Of a stretch of DNA of 64,000 bases, positions 8,422 through 16,698 are shown piece by piece. The position numbers were made by a program, and so were the translations under genes. The stretch comes from UBA5109 sp965662565 (GTDB lineage Bacteria > Pseudomonadota > Gammaproteobacteria > Pseudomonadales > Pseudohongiellaceae): the NCBI GenBank assembly GCA_965662565.1, contig CBFIHS010000003.1, forward strand, positions 1 through 64,000. The letters run 5' to 3'. Under the pieces are notes generated by a model. The model saw only the letters and a list, made by a program, of their open reading frames with translations, did not search any database and was not told where the DNA came from. The first letter of the stretch is position 1, and the number at the start of each line of letters is the position of its first letter.

Positions 8422-9738
8422 TTAACGCTTGTCGACAAGGAATTGGCCGTGTTTGACGACGACATTAACATTCAATAAATCGAAAATGTCATTTTCAGGG
8501 TCGCCATTCACTAATACCAGGTCTGCTAGTTTACCTGGCTCAAGAGAGCCAATTTCATCTTCCATACCAAGATTGATTGCAGCATTGATACCCATGATTT
8601 TCAAAATGTCTTGCTCTGAAAAGACAACAAAGAGTGTTTTCAGTTCTTGTTTTAAGGTTAAAGATGGAGCGAAAGTAGTATCTGTCCCAAAACCTATAGG
8701 GACGCCAGCTTCCCAGAGTAAGCGGGCATTAACAGGCCCTTGACCAGCACTTGAAATGGTATCCCAAGGGAAGGGTAGAGCATCTCTGAATATTGGTTGA
8801 TTGTCCTCATCAAAAAATGGAACAAAAATCCCCAAGGTGGAGCTCATAGGGATGCCTGAATCGGCAATTTGTTGAATCTCTTCTCCAGTTAACATGCCGA
8901 TATGCGGAGTGTGTACGAGCAAATCAACACCCGCTCTAACAGCCGCCATAGTGTCGGTAACAGTCACTGCATGAGTGACTGTACGTATGCCTCGATTATG
9001 GGTTTCCTGAACCATTAAACTAAGGGCAGCTTCTTCAGGGCCGTTTGGTGTAACGATTAGCACATTTTTAGCGGCATCAAAACCAGCATCATATAAGCCT
9101 TGGACTTGGCCAACGATTGCAGCATCGGGGAGTGCATGAGCAGCTTCAGTTGGTCTTGATGGAGGCCGAGCATTATCAAAACGAGCGGGGTCTCCTAGAC
9201 TCATGTCAGGTCCAGGCGCAGCAGATAAGCCAGTGAATTGAGCGGCTAGAATGCGCGGGCCTGCAATCTCTTGCTCAGCTGTCATACGGCGTAGCTCAAG
9301 TATTTGCGGGGCGTCTCCAGCTGAGAACAAGGTGGTAAAGCCTGCTTCAAGAAAGGCCTGCATTTTTGCTTCAGCTTGATCAGTAAGCCAAGTTTCTGGG
9401 TTGCCGTCTATGATATGACGATGTGCGTCAATGAAGCCTGGCATAAGCGTTTGGCCATGAGCATCAATAACAAGTGCACCTTCGACTTCAGAGTCTCCGT
9501 TATTCACAGAAACAATACGATCGTCTTTTACCACAATAGAACCGTGCTCTATTGTGCCGCCTTTGCCATCAATTATTTTGGCATTATTGATGACAAAACC
9601 AGCTTCAGGAATGGTTTCTTGAGTCAGGTCCGAGTTAGTTTCATTGGGGGCAGAATCCATTGCTGGTTGATTGACTGCTTCTTGAGAGCAAGCTGAAAGA
9701 GTCAAAGCTAAAAATAAGCCAAGTAGAATTTTATACAT
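8422..9738 (-). CDS. Amidohydrolase-family lipoprotein
   Basis: The 438-residue protein starts with a lipoprotein signal (LTLSAC, modified Cys at residue 17), so it should be anchored to a membrane facing the periplasm. After an acidic linker comes an imidazolonepropionase/cytosine-deaminase-like amidohydrolase: the metal-binding H-x-H in GFIDAHRHI (His106, His108), His in TVTHAVTV and VHTPHIG, and the Asp in GFGTDTTFAP. The C-terminal beta part ends with GKLADLVLVNGDP. It probably hydrolyses an amide or cyclic substrate outside the cytoplasm; the substrate is unknown. A good AGGGA ribosome binding site precedes the ATG. It is the first gene of the accessory block between rpsU and tsaD. Confidence 0.87.
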   Translation of the reverse strand: MYKILLGLFLALTLSACSQEAVNQPAMDSAPNETNSDLTQETIPEAGFVINNAKIIDGKGGTIEHGSIVVKDDRIVSVNNGDSEVEGALVIDAHGQTLMPGFIDAHRHIIDGNPETWLTDQAEAKMQAFLEAGFTTLFSAGDAPQILELRRMTAEQEIAGPRILAAQFTGLSAAPGPDMSLGDPARFDNARPPSRPTEAAHALPDAAIVGQVQGLYDAGFDAAKNVLIVTPNGPEEAALSLMVQETHNRGIRTVTHAVTVTDTMAAVRAGVDLLVHTPHIGMLTGEEIQQIADSGIPMSSTLGIFVPFFDEDNQPIFRDALPFPWDTISSAGQGPVNARLLWEAGVPIGFGTDTTFAPSLTLKQELKTLFVVFSEQDILKIMGINAAINLGMEDEIGSLEPGKLADLVLVNGDPENDIFDLLNVNVVVKHGQFLVDKR

Positions 9739-9869
9739 ACATTTCCCTAATCTATTTTATGGTTTTTGTTGTTCAAGCTGCCAAAGTAGACAGATTTGAA
9801 AGTCATCTAGTGTAAAGCAAGTCTTTAAAACTTAGTAGCTGTAGTTAGTTTAGTTAGCTTGTTAGGATC

Positions 9870-11276
9870 TTAGTAAGAGTAATAGTAACGAAGCTCAGTA
9901 GGCTCTATGCTAAATAGATCCCCACTTTCTAGGAGGGGACGAAATTTTGTGATTTTTAGCTGAGTTTCTAGGATGTCCCAAATTCTCGGAATGCTTTCAT
10001 CGCTAATGCGGATTAAGTTAATATCAATAGCATTTCCAAGATCATCAATGCCAAAACTAACATCAATAAAGCCAAGATAATTTGCCTCTTTTAGCCCGAT
10101 CCCTCCTGCTGTTTGTTGGCTTACAGGAAAAGCGGCAATTCTTGGGATGGCTGCTGGGATAGCTGAAAAAAGAGCCATATCAATTGTTTCGTTACTAAAA
10201 CCTTCATCCAACAATACTTGATAAGTCGCTTGATACTCTCTTTTTGCGGCGGCAATTTGCCCATAGGCAAGATGCCAGTCAGCCAGATCAAGTGAAGCCA
10301 AAGTGATTTGTTGTGCAGGAACGCCATCTAAAGATTTCATGATTTTGACGATGTATTCCAGTGCATCTTTGCCTTTGTCAAAACTTTGGTTTCTCTGCCT
10401 TCGGTAGGTTGAGGTGTCGGTATTGATATTATCTCTTACTTTTTTAAAATCGGCTTCTTGTTCGGTATGGTAGGCCAAGCGAGTAAAGCGTCTAGTAATC
10501 TCAGCAATGGTTGTTAGCGTGGTGCTGTCATTATAGCTCCTTTGATAGTTTTCATAGAGCCGTGAGATTTTGGCAAGGTTGGGTTCGCGAATATCGCTAG
10601 GGTCAAAGCTAGGCTCACGGTTTCTCCCAGGAAGAGTTTCAGCGATATTGGCTTGCGAAAAAGTTGATCGTCTTCGCTTTCTATTTTGGGAGATAAAATT
10701 CTCTTTAAAATATACCGAGGTATACCAATCCGCTAGGTTTTGTGTAGCTGTAAACATTTCTGGAGAAGCAGCATCATAGTGACTGGCTTTGATGTCGTAA
10801 ATTTGTTCTTCTAACTCAGTGATCTCGTCTATTTGGTTTAACGACAAGTGACTCAATGTTGCTTGCTCAAGCATTGGTATGATTTCTAGGCTTTGCTCTC
10901 CAAACTCTTCGGATGCCAACGCCGCTGATTCCATAAAGGTAGTAAGCGCTTGCTGATACTCCCCTAGAGCTTGTTGGGCTAAACCTAAAGTGTTGAGTAA
11001 TTGAATCAACTCCGCACTTTCTAATTCGTCTGCTTTGCCCTTTTCTATGTCTTCTTGAAGTCTAGGAATGGCTTCGACAGCTGATCTTCTATCCTGCTCA
11101 GACAGCGTGTTTTCGTGAAGACTTATTGAGTCAGCTTGGGATAACAAGATCGGAGTAAAGAAGAGATTCTCGAAATGAATGTCTTGGCCAAGCAATGCGC
11201 CAGAATAGGAACTTGCTAAAATTATAGTCGAGAGAGAAAAGGCTTGCTTACATAGGAAGATCAATCGGTTCAGCAT
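9870..11276 (-). CDS. Exported TPR protein with TonB-C-like domain
   Basis: The 468-residue protein begins with a signal-peptide-like segment (FLCKQAFSLSTIILASSYSGALL). Residues about 60-180 look like tetratricopeptide helices (ELIQLLNTLGLAQQALGEYQQALTTF and neighbours), and a second helical pair follows at about 285-345. The last 80 residues (GFIDVSFGIDDLGNAIDINL to KFRPLLESG) match the TonB C-terminal pattern in which a beta-alpha-beta unit precedes KFRP. Such TPR plus TonB-C proteins without a membrane anchor are seen in exported accessory loci, but no function is established. The ATG follows GGAG at nine bases. It is divergent from the next gene across a 229-base gap. Confidence 0.65.
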   Translation of the reverse strand: MLNRLIFLCKQAFSLSTIILASSYSGALLGQDIHFENLFFTPILLSQADSISLHENTLSEQDRRSAVEAIPRLQEDIEKGKADELESAELIQLLNTLGLAQQALGEYQQALTTFMESAALASEEFGEQSLEIIPMLEQATLSHLSLNQIDEITELEEQIYDIKASHYDAASPEMFTATQNLADWYTSVYFKENFISQNRKRRRSTFSQANIAETLPGRNREPSFDPSDIREPNLAKISRLYENYQRSYNDSTTLTTIAEITRRFTRLAYHTEQEADFKKVRDNINTDTSTYRRQRNQSFDKGKDALEYIVKIMKSLDGVPAQQITLASLDLADWHLAYGQIAAAKREYQATYQVLLDEGFSNETIDMALFSAIPAAIPRIAAFPVSQQTAGGIGLKEANYLGFIDVSFGIDDLGNAIDINLIRISDESIPRIWDILETQLKITKFRPLLESGDLFSIEPTELRYYYSY

Positions 11277-11520
11277 TGATTCAGCTCCAGGGGATAATAA
11301 TCAACTTAGTTACTAATGTTATAAGGTATATTTTGAATTAATGCTAATAACCATATTATTTACTTAATCCAATGATATTGTGGCTTTAAAACACATTTTT
11401 AGTTTATATCATTACTGATTTGGGCTATATTCGCCAGTCGCTTGATAATGATAAAAGAACACTAAGTTAGTTTTAAACTAATTTTAAAAAGAAAGATAAA
11501 TAATAGTGTGGAGTATAGAA

Positions 11521-12462
11521 ATGGGAAACAAATTTAAAATGCAATCGACCGTGCTATGTTTAGCATTGTCTTTGCCTGCAGTTACAGTAGCTCAAGAATA
11601 TTTGGGGTGGCTAGAGTCTGGTGGTGATGATTGGCCAGAAAAAAAGGCTAGTCTACAAGCCCTAGGAGAAGAGTTTGATACCTCTTGGGAGCTTTATGAA
11701 TTTCTTAGAGATGAGGCCAATGGTGGTGAACAGTTAACATGGGAAGACATGGCTGAGCCTGAATATGATTGGTCTGGTATCTACACTAGAACGGGTGGGG
11801 GGCTTCAGTTTGATCCTGATATTGCTCCATTTGGAATCCAGGATACAACTGCTCAACTTACAGCTGTTGGGGCAGCAGCCCGTCAGGCAAAAATCGATCA
11901 ATTAACCGCAACAGGTGGTGGTGAATACGACCCAATTTCAGATTGTCGCCCACCAGGGCACCCACGTTGGGCAACTGAGCCTTTCCTGAAAGAGTATATT
12001 GTTACTCCAAATCAAACCTGGTTAATTAATGAAATGGTAAATGACGTTCGTCGAGTTTATACCGATGGCAGAGACCATACGTCTCCAGAAGATTCTTATG
12101 CAACATGGAATGGCGATACTATTGGTTTTTGGAATGATGGCGTATTAACTACTCACACTATGTACCTCAATGAAGGTCAATACCAAAGAGGGGCACAACC
12201 TAATTACTCGAATCAAGTAGAAGTGGTTGAGCGCTGGCACAAAGTTAACGGTATCATCTTAGAAGCTGACTTCTGGGTATATGATCCAGTGAATCTTGAG
12301 GAGCCTTGGTATACCCGTCAAAGCTATACCGAGCTTGCTAATGATGATCAAGTACTGAGAATCAAATACTGGTGGTGTGGTGAAAACGCTAATAATGAGA
12401 TCAGTATTGAGGAAGATGGCTCAAGTCAGTTCCCAAGTTTTGATTTTCTTGATGACAATTAA
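11521..12462 (+). CDS. Secreted protein of unknown function (family A, copy 1)
   Basis: I used the ATG at 11521 because it has GGAG eight bases upstream; the frame also allows a GTG at 11506. A signal peptide (STVLCLALSLPAVTVAQ) opens the 313-residue protein. The C-terminal half shows a pattern shared with two other proteins in this block: VRRVYTDGRDH, TWNGDTIGFWNDG, then a later DPVNLEEPW. Proteins with this pattern are common as hypothetical secreted proteins in acidobacteria and marine proteobacteria. No catalytic residues can be named. A 12-base-arm hairpin separates it from the DUF6152 gene, with which it probably forms a two-gene unit. Confidence 0.7.
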   Translation: MGNKFKMQSTVLCLALSLPAVTVAQEYLGWLESGGDDWPEKKASLQALGEEFDTSWELYEFLRDEANGGEQLTWEDMAEPEYDWSGIYTRTGGGLQFDPDIAPFGIQDTTAQLTAVGAAARQAKIDQLTATGGGEYDPISDCRPPGHPRWATEPFLKEYIVTPNQTWLINEMVNDVRRVYTDGRDHTSPEDSYATWNGDTIGFWNDGVLTTHTMYLNEGQYQRGAQPNYSNQVEVVERWHKVNGIILEADFWVYDPVNLEEPWYTRQSYTELANDDQVLRIKYWWCGENANNEISIEEDGSSQFPSFDFLDDN

Positions 12463-12475
12463 TTAATAGTTAACA

Positions 12476-12510
12476 CTAAGGTAGAAATGAAATAGTTGTT
12501 TCTGCCTTAG
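12476..12510 (+). other. Intercistronic hairpin
   Basis: CTAAGGTAGAAA (12476-12487) pairs with TTTCTGCCTTAG (12499-12510) with one G-U wobble around an 11-base loop. No U tract follows, so it is more likely an mRNA-stabilising or attenuating structure between the secreted-protein gene and the DUF6152 gene than a simple terminator. Confidence 0.4.
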
Positions 12511-12555
12511 TAAACCGAACCTTAGAAGGTAAAAAAGGTAAATAGGAGAGTAAGC

Positions 12556-12951
12556 ATGAAAAAAATTATATTCAGTATCGCTTTTTTGTTAAGCATAGGC
12601 AGTCTTTCTGCTAGTGGCCATCATTCAGCTGCGATGTTTGATTTCACTCAGATCGTTGAAGTGTCTGGTGTCGTTAAGCAGTTTCAATACACTAACCCAC
12701 ATTCTTGGTTGATCATCGATGTAACCAATGAAGATGGCACAACTACAACTTGGGGTTTTGAAGCTGAAGGCCCTAGCTCATTAATGCGTGCCGGTATTCG
12801 TCGAGGCGATCTACCAGCTGGAACTCCAATTACTATTCGTGGAAATCCTATCAAAGACGGCAGACCTGCTGCAGCATGGGTTGATGCAGTGGTTGATGGC
12901 AAACCATTGAACCCAATGAATGGTTTTGCTGTTATCCCAGCAGATGAATAA
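12556..12951 (+). CDS. Exported DUF6152-family protein
   Basis: The 131-residue protein has a signal peptide (MKKIIFSIAFLLSIGSLSASG). Its mature N-terminus begins with the His-rich GHHSAAMFDF motif of DUF6152, followed by the family pattern of VVKQFQYTNPHSWL, TWGFEAEGPSSLMRAG and GNPIKDGRPAAAWVDAV. The beta-rich fold and conserved N-terminal histidines suggest metal or ligand binding in the periplasm, but no function has been shown. It follows the family A secreted protein by 93 bases in the same direction, and a strong terminator comes after it, so the two probably form one transcript. Confidence 0.83.
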   Translation: MKKIIFSIAFLLSIGSLSASGHHSAAMFDFTQIVEVSGVVKQFQYTNPHSWLIIDVTNEDGTTTTWGFEAEGPSSLMRAGIRRGDLPAGTPITIRGNPIKDGRPAAAWVDAVVDGKPLNPMNGFAVIPADE

Positions 12952-12975
12952 GTTCTAAACTTTTTCTTCTACTAC

Positions 12976-13010
12976 AAAAGCCAGCCTTTAAAAAGCGCTG
13001 GCTTTTTTTT
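12976..13010 (+). terminator. Rho-independent terminator after the DUF6152 gene
   Basis: AAAAGCCAGC (12976-12985) pairs with GCTGGCTTTT (12997-13006) and is followed by further T residues to 13010. This is a classic intrinsic terminator 25 bases after the stop. Confidence 0.88.
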
Positions 13011-13147
13011 GCCTATGAAATGGACAGTTCTGGATTGACTTCCATTTAGTCTTAAAGAAGGTATGCATTGCGTGCTTTTTCAAAAAAGATTACCGTTGAT
13101 GTATTGCCATAACTAAATCGACCAACAAATCGATTAAAATAAGCAGC

Positions 13148-14869
13148 ATGCAAAATAAGGTGTTAATAATTAAGTCTACTGCGCAAGAAAATTTTTCTTT
13201 TTTTCCCGTCTGGCTAAGTTTTCATTTCTTACTCTTATGTATCCCAAGCCTTACTGTGGGGGCAGAATTAGAGTCAGCCTTAATGTTTTATCAAGCAGGT
13301 CAGATTCAAGAGGCTATTGATGAATACACCCAGTTAGCTGATGACGGTAACCTAGAAGCTCAGGTTAGGCTGGCCGCTATTTATTCTGACAGCACTGCAA
13401 ACCAACTTAATGTCCCCAAAGCAATAGAGCTTTATTCCCAGGCAGCTGAGGCTGGTCACCCTGAGGCTCAGGTCTATATGGCCAATAGATATTTTCTTGG
13501 CCAGGGAGTGCTTCCTGATCTTGATGTGGCCTTTCGTCTTTTCAGTCTTGCAGCTGAACAAGCTTATGCTGAGGCTCAGGTGAGTTTAGGGAACATGTTT
13601 TTGAATGGGCAAGGGGTCACGCAGGATTACTCTAAAGCGGCTGATTTTTTTGCTTTAGCCGCAGAGCAAAAAAGCGCAGATGCCTTAGTGAGCTTAGGTA
13701 ATCTTTATAACAGCGGCTTGGGGCTTGAACTTGATCAGGAAATGGCGGTGCAACTCTATCGCCAAGCTGCAGAACAAGGTTTTGCCCCAGCCCAGGTCAA
13801 TCTAGGAAATCTTTATTATACCGGCAGTGGCGTTGGTCAGGATCGCATACGGGCAATTGAGCTCTATAGCTCGGCAGCTGAACAAGGCTATGCCCCAGCA
13901 CAAGTCATATTGGGAAATATTTATCTGAACGGGGCTTTTGTTCCTCAGGATTATCAGAAGTCTATTTCATTCTTCACTGCAGCAGCTGACCAGAGTGATG
14001 CAGAAGCTATTTTTATGTTGGGTTTGATTTACGAAAATGGTTTTGGAGTCCGAGCGGATAGGGAGCAGGCGCTCAGATTATATGAAAGATCGGCGGATTT
14101 CGGCAGCGCGCAAGCGCAATACACTCTTGGGCTCAAATACGATAGCGGAGATGGCTATTCGCAAAACCCTAGTATTGCGGCAAGTCTATATGAGTTGTCC
14201 GCTCAACAAAGTTACAGTCCAGCGCAAGTCGCTTTAGGGAACAAGTATTATGTTGGGCAAGGGGTTATACAAAACTTTGATCAAGCTTTTGAGTTATATA
14301 GCCAAGCGGCAGATCAACAAGATCCAGAAGCGCAGTCGAATCTAGCGGTTATGTACATGAATGGTCAAAGTGTCAGTCAAGACTTTGAGAAAGCTCTTAA
14401 TTACTATCACTTAGCAGTGGAACAAAATTATTCACCGGCAATGGTGGGGCTCGGGTGGATGTATACGAATGCCATTGGGGTCGAACAGGACCTAGCAGAA
14501 GCATTACTTTATTATCAGAAGAGCGCAGACTTAAATAATACCCAAGCAATGCTGAGTCTTGGAAATATGTATGCCAATGCTCAAGGTACGGAACAAGACT
14601 TTAATCAAGCACTGAAGTTTTATCTTTTGGCTGCTGAGCAAGGTTTACTAGCGGCCCAATCGAATCTCGCCGTTATGTATGCGAATGGCTTAGGTACCGA
14701 AGCCTCTCTAACGACAGCCTATATGTGGGCTAAGATAGCAGCAGACCAAGGAGATGCCCAAGCGGCTTCTAGGCTGCAAACCATAGCAGAATTATTAAAT
14801 TCGGAAGAAATAAATTTGGCTGTAGAAAGAGCGGGAATCTGCCTTCAAACCGGATTTAACGATTGCTAA
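13148..14869 (+). CDS. Exported Sel1-repeat protein
   Basis: The 573-residue protein starts with a hydrophobic segment (FFPVWLSFHFLLLCIPSLTVGA), probably a signal peptide or anchor. From about residue 65 I count 13 regular Sel1-like repeats of 36 residues plus a partial fourteenth. Each follows the pattern AQ-x-x-LGN-x-Y-x-x-G-x-G-V-x-x-D-x-x-x-A-x-x-x-Y-x-x-A-A-E-Q. Sel1 arrays form superhelical scaffolds for protein-protein contact, often at the envelope. The gene is transcribed alone and converges with the three-gene operon that ends at 14879, only nine bases away. Binding partner unknown. Confidence 0.85.
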   Translation: MQNKVLIIKSTAQENFSFFPVWLSFHFLLLCIPSLTVGAELESALMFYQAGQIQEAIDEYTQLADDGNLEAQVRLAAIYSDSTANQLNVPKAIELYSQAAEAGHPEAQVYMANRYFLGQGVLPDLDVAFRLFSLAAEQAYAEAQVSLGNMFLNGQGVTQDYSKAADFFALAAEQKSADALVSLGNLYNSGLGLELDQEMAVQLYRQAAEQGFAPAQVNLGNLYYTGSGVGQDRIRAIELYSSAAEQGYAPAQVILGNIYLNGAFVPQDYQKSISFFTAAADQSDAEAIFMLGLIYENGFGVRADREQALRLYERSADFGSAQAQYTLGLKYDSGDGYSQNPSIAASLYELSAQQSYSPAQVALGNKYYVGQGVIQNFDQAFELYSQAADQQDPEAQSNLAVMYMNGQSVSQDFEKALNYYHLAVEQNYSPAMVGLGWMYTNAIGVEQDLAEALLYYQKSADLNNTQAMLSLGNMYANAQGTEQDFNQALKFYLLAAEQGLLAAQSNLAVMYANGLGTEASLTTAYMWAKIAADQGDAQAASRLQTIAELLNSEEINLAVERAGICLQTGFNDC

Positions 14870-14878
14870 TTTAGTTTA

Positions 14879-15706
14879 CTAAAATAAGGAGCAGGGTCTA
14901 GGATCCCATTTTGAAGCATCCGCTTCACGCACAAAATTGGTGCTGGTGATATGATCTACAACCAGATTTAAAGGGTCATTGACTATGGTCGTGACGATAA
15001 GCCACTCGGTTCCGTCGGGTTCCTTTAGAGTATTAAAATACTCTTTTATTTCAGCATCTGAGCTATATGGGACTCCATTTTTTCTCAACATCCCGCCGCT
15101 CAGGTTATTGGTTTCCACATAGAGTTTGCCTCCACTGGGTTCTAGAGCTGGTTCAATAAAGCCGATTAAACTGCGACCACGCCCTTCCCCGGGGTTTAAG
15201 AGCGCTTGGTCTGGGTCGAATCCATTCGCATATTGCCATTGGGCTAGTGAATGACCCTGAAGACTGGCTTCTCCGACTCTAGCAGTGTGGTCGAAATGCA
15301 ACAAACGCGTTTGCTCTCCAGCGTCGGTTTCTATGTGAAGAATATTGGAGTCTAACCATGAGATTTTTATCCGGCCTGGTTCTCTCATCACTCGGCCTGC
15401 GCCAAAGGCAAGACAAGCCTGTCCATTGTTTTCAATTTCTTCAAGATCCACTGAATTACCTATTTCCTGAGCTCTTAAGGTAAGAGGCAGTCCGTCGAAA
15501 TTGCCTTTTTCAGGTGAAATCATTCGTAAGTGCCAATCCTCAGTAATAACAGAAACCCAATTTCCGGTTAAGTCGATAGGGGCAAAGCGTTGATAAACCG
15601 ACTGCTCTTCTTGGGCAAATACAGTGTATGAAGCAAGTGCTATCAAAGCATAGACAGCAAGTAAGAGAGAAAAGCATTTTTTGCTGAAGGGTGATTTCAT
15701 GATCAT
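14879..15706 (-). CDS. Secreted protein of unknown function (family A, copy 2)
   Basis: The 275-residue protein has a signal peptide (FSLLLAVYALIALASYTVFAQ). The mature part begins DLTGNWVSVITEDWHLRM and has CLAFGAGRVMREPGRIKISW, features of a secreted family seen mainly in acidobacteria and marine proteobacteria. Its C-terminal part (LYVETNNLSGGMLRKNG, IVNDPLNLV) follows the same pattern as the other two family A proteins here. Its ATG overlaps the stop of the upstream metallo-beta-lactamase-fold gene by four bases (ATGA), so the two are translationally coupled. Function is unknown. Confidence 0.7.
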   Translation of the reverse strand: MIMKSPFSKKCFSLLLAVYALIALASYTVFAQEEQSVYQRFAPIDLTGNWVSVITEDWHLRMISPEKGNFDGLPLTLRAQEIGNSVDLEEIENNGQACLAFGAGRVMREPGRIKISWLDSNILHIETDAGEQTRLLHFDHTARVGEASLQGHSLAQWQYANGFDPDQALLNPGEGRGRSLIGFIEPALEPSGGKLYVETNNLSGGMLRKNGVPYSSDAEIKEYFNTLKEPDGTEWLIVTTIVNDPLNLVVDHITSTNFVREADASKWDPRPCSLF

Positions 15707-16698
15707 TTACTGGCCCTGTCTGACTTAAATTCGTTGTAGATTTCTCTAAGAAACATTTCTATGGACCACTCGGGGCGATTGTAACGGCTTTCCCAGCCCA
15801 GCAAAGGTCTGGCTGCGATAACTTCATCAAGCTTGAGCTTATCTTCCACAATCAGTTTTTGCAGACGGTCACGAATGATGTAGGACATATCGCGGTATTC
15901 AACTAAATCAGCTTCATCAGATATATAGCCATGTCCTGGAATAATATAAGTTCCGCCCTCCATAAGATCATCAGGTATTGTGATATCAAGCATACGATCG
16001 AGGGCATCAATACTACCCATAAAACTGCCGCCTCGGCTGCTATCAATCATCGGCAAACTAGAGGTGCTGAAAATATCTCCACTGACCAGAACGTTAGAGC
16101 CTCTGAAGTAAACTAAGCTGTCACCGTCTGTATGAGCCTTGGGCATATGAATAATGTCGATGGCTTCACCATTAAAAATCAGGCCCCGTTGTTGTTCGTA
16201 ATAACCATCATTTGGCCATGAGTCTTGAAGGTATAAAGGGTTAGCATTTTCGTCACGCGCAACACTCATCCTGAATAAAACATTTTCATGGGCGATAGCG
16301 CTAATTGATGCACCAACTGTTGCTCCTTGAGTTGACCCACCAGGCAAGGCTAGCAAAGCGGAATTTCCTCCCACATGTTCAATGCTGTTGGAAGTATTAA
16401 TTAGATAGCGAATTGGGCGCTCAGATATAGTTCTAATGGCGGCAATGAGTTCAGCTCCAAAAGCTTCGGTGCCGGTGTCGACTACGATGACTCCCTGTTC
16501 TCCAGCCTGAACAGCAATGTTTCCAGCAATGCCAGCAATTAGCCAAACATTTCCTTGTACATGTAAAATTTCCAGTTCGCCAGATGACTTTGGCTCATTG
16601 ATTTGTGATTGAGCAAAAGTCATCGCAGAGAACAAAATTAAAAAAATACTCAATATTGCGATACTGAAAAGCTTGTCGAATTGGAATGAAGATTTCAT
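15703..16698 (-). CDS. Exported metallo-beta-lactamase-fold protein
   Basis: The 331-residue protein has a signal peptide ending near FSAMTFAQ. The MBL fold is shown by the strand-turn GVIVVDTGTEAF, by IEHVGGN, by HTDGDSLVYF (His189, Asp193), by VSGDIF (Asp208) and by IIPGHG (His256). In the usual HxHxDH motif the first two His and the Asp are replaced (S-N-S-I-E-H, residues 103-108), so only part of the zinc site is standard. It may bind one metal or none. It overlaps both neighbours by four bases in a tight operon with two family A secreted proteins, suggesting that the three products act together outside the cytoplasm. Confidence 0.83.
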   Translation of the reverse strand: MKSSFQFDKLFSIAILSIFLILFSAMTFAQSQINEPKSSGELEILHVQGNVWLIAGIAGNIAVQAGEQGVIVVDTGTEAFGAELIAAIRTISERPIRYLINTSNSIEHVGGNSALLALPGGSTQGATVGASISAIAHENVLFRMSVARDENANPLYLQDSWPNDGYYEQQRGLIFNGEAIDIIHMPKAHTDGDSLVYFRGSNVLVSGDIFSTSSLPMIDSSRGGSFMGSIDALDRMLDITIPDDLMEGGTYIIPGHGYISDEADLVEYRDMSYIIRDRLQKLIVEDKLKLDEVIAARPLLGWESRYNRPEWSIEMFLREIYNEFKSDRASK

